Part shown: positions 6,471-7,263 of the stretch, one piece after another
How the letters are laid out: each line of letters starts with the position of its first letter
Numbering within the stretch: the first letter of the stretch is position 1
Assembly (NCBI GenBank): GCA_002372545.1
Contig: DFHD01000101.1
Coordinates: forward strand, 1-7,263
Length of the DNA: 7,263 nucleotides
Direction: 5' to 3'
Origin: Lachnospiraceae bacterium UBA3732
GTDB lineage: Bacteria > Bacillota > Clostridia > Lachnospirales > Lachnospiraceae
The notes under the pieces: generated by a model
What the model saw: only the letters and a program-made list of their open reading frames with translations
Database searches by the model: none
What the model was told of the DNA's origin: nothing
Program-made: the position numbers and the translations under genes

Positions 6471-6499
6471 ACAATATAACACTCAAAAAAAAGTTTCAA
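6471..6499 (-). promoter_or_regulatory. Candidate promoter in front of the ATPase relic and wecB
   Basis: TTGAAA (6499-6494) lies 17 bases before TATTGT (6476-6471), or 15 bases before the overlapping TATATT (6478-6473). Just downstream is the near-palindrome TGATTTAATCA (6461-6471), which overlaps the -10 and could be an operator. Transcription from here would cross the relic and enter wecB with a leader of about 150 bases. It may have belonged originally to the lost ATPase gene and now drive wecB. Confidence 0.45.
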
Positions 6500-6524
6500 G
6501 CAGAAATCACGTTTTTCGTACGAA

Positions 6525-6851
6525 TTATTGGCAAACTATCACACTTTTCATAGGTATTTCTGGCAAACTGTCACACTTTTCATATCTCCTTTTGCTATCT
6601 TCAATTGCCAGTCTTAGTGCATCTACCTGTGCCACATAATAATTTGCCTCCTTACTCTCAATAGCCGTTCTACATATTCCATCAACTGCAAGCAGATAAG
6701 TATATAGCGATGAATAATCTTGCCTTTTTCTGAAAGGTTTGTATTCACTTATCCCCGTAGTACCATCAATCAGACAGTATATTAACTTTTTTACCCGAAA
6801 CACTATATTCTGTATAGTTTTTCGCAAAACCCAGTACATTTTTCCATTCAT
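6525..6851 (-). CDS. Hypothetical protein, 108 residues, downstream of hsdR
   Basis: I do not recognise this protein. The ATG at 6851 lies 15 bases after the hsdR stop, so it is likely in the same transcript, but the ribosome site (GAGCGG) is weak and a second Met at residue 5 is possible. The N-terminal part is basic and moderately hydrophobic (VLRKTIQNIVFRVKKLIYCLI, residues 8-28) without being a clear signal peptide or membrane segment. Residues 45-92 (about DYSSLYTYLL to SKRRYEKC) look helical and polar. There is no visible catalytic motif. The last codons, from YEKCDSLPEIP onward, are written by two copies of a 24-base direct repeat, so the natural C-terminus may be lost. Composition is AT-rich like hsdR and unlike wecB. 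It could be a genuine small gene or a decayed fragment. Confidence 0.5.
   Translation of the reverse strand: MNGKMYWVLRKTIQNIVFRVKKLIYCLIDGTTGISEYKPFRKRQDYSSLYTYLLAVDGICRTAIESKEANYYVAQVDALRLAIEDSKRRYEKCDSLPEIPMKSVIVCQ
6529..6584. repeat. Two direct copies of a 24-base repeat
   Basis: TGGCAAACT(A/G)TCACACTTTTCATA occurs at 6529-6552 and 6561-6584, with one mismatch and an 8-base spacer (32-base period). The copies overlap the 3' end and stop codon of the small gene downstream of hsdR, and are read in two different frames. Closely spaced direct repeats of this kind occur at ends of some insertion sequences, such as the IS21 family, but no transposase is present to confirm that. Confidence 0.75.
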
Positions 6852-6866
6852 ATCCGCTCTGTATTT

Positions 6867-7263
6867 TTACGCCGCTATCGCGTTATCATTTATACTTTCT
6901 ATAACCTTCCGGATTCCCATCCAGATATTAAGATCTGTAAATACTTCTACCACGCTTCCCTGATCTGTAAACGGAGATTCCTGAAGTACGGACAAATCTT
7001 TCATCATGCCGTTGTGAACAATATACTCTACAATCTGATTCACAAAGTATATCTGCCTACTATCAAGGTTATTACTCTCCAGATACTCCGAGAACGCCGC
7101 CTTGGCCGCATTCATATCTAGGCCAACGATTTCACGAACCAGTTCGCCCAATGGTTTCGAGCCGTACTCCTGCTCATATTCCTCTTTCGTGCCAAGTTCC
7201 GACCAAAGAACCTTTTCCAATATCTCTATATCGCTATGTGACAACGGAATATTGGACTTAAGT
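6867..7263 (-). CDS. hsdR: Type I restriction enzyme R subunit HsdR, C-terminal 131 residues (5' end outside window)
   Basis: HsdR is the ATP-dependent translocase and nuclease subunit of type I restriction-modification complexes, which cut unmodified foreign DNA. The frame is open from the window edge to the TAA at 6869-6867, so only the C-terminus is present; the TTG at 7244 is an internal codon. The visible part matches the C-terminal helical domain that binds the HsdM/HsdS methylase core (EcoEI_R_C type), with the runs EILEKVLWSELGTKEEY, PLGELVREIVGLD, RQIYFVNQIVEYIVHNG and MKDLSVLQESPFTDQGSV. The nuclease and DEAD-box helicase motifs would lie outside, so activity cannot be judged. It is more AT-rich than wecB, as is common for exchanged defence genes. 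hsdM and hsdS are expected upstream, beyond 7263. Confidence 0.92.
   Translation of the reverse strand, partial: LKSNIPLSHSDIEILEKVLWSELGTKEEYEQEYGSKPLGELVREIVGLDMNAAKAAFSEYLESNNLDSRQIYFVNQIVEYIVHNGMMKDLSVLQESPFTDQGSVVEVFTDLNIWMGIRKVIESINDNAIAA

Noticed and set aside
6485..6524. Terminator after the small gene downstream of hsdR
   Set aside because: A run of eight T residues and the palindrome TTCGTACGAA (6515-6524) are present but are not adjacent, and no stable stem leads directly into the T-run.

Overview
The window looks like chromosomal DNA from a GC-rich member of the Clostridia, most likely Lachnospiraceae. This is an inference from the type III glutamine synthetase, the sigma-A promoters, the AGGAGG-type ribosome sites and the general look of the proteins. 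No rRNA or other phylogenetic marker is present. Every gene I can support lies on the minus strand, so transcription runs from high to low coordinates. The window cuts through a gene at each end.

In transcription order, the first part (7263 to about 6340) is AT-rich and looks like the edge of an accessory island. It holds the 3' end of a type I restriction subunit gene (hsdR) and a 108-residue protein of unknown function 15 bases downstream. The last codons of that small gene are built from a 24-base direct repeat. Next comes a short relic that reads like the first 20 residues of a DUF4143-type AAA ATPase, with a candidate promoter in front of it. From about 6319 downwards the DNA becomes GC-rich and the genes are housekeeping ones: wecB (UDP-GlcNAc 2-epimerase), glmS (glucosamine-6-phosphate synthase), pyrG (CTP synthase) and the first 323 codons of glnN (type III glutamine synthetase).

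The four core genes fit one metabolic theme. GlnN makes glutamine. GlmS and PyrG both spend glutamine through N-terminal or C-terminal glutaminase domains. GlmS also starts the route to UDP-GlcNAc, which WecB converts to UDP-ManNAc for cell-surface polymers. glmS and pyrG are probably co-transcribed. glnN has its own consensus promoter, and a good promoter also sits just behind wecB, in front of glmS.

The most interesting parts are between genes. The leaders of glnN and glmS share an identical 16-base sequence (AAGACAAAGGCGTCTT), and in each it forms the 5' side of a terminator-like hairpin. This suggests a common transcription-attenuation control of glutamine-related genes. No glmS ribozyme is visible. 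The glmS leader also holds a cluster of inverted repeats, including one with perfect 21-base arms. The pyrG-glnN gap (971 to 1371) contains the glnN promoter and attenuator plus a 150-base palindromic element with perfect 24-base ends, which looks like a dispersed, MITE-like repeat.
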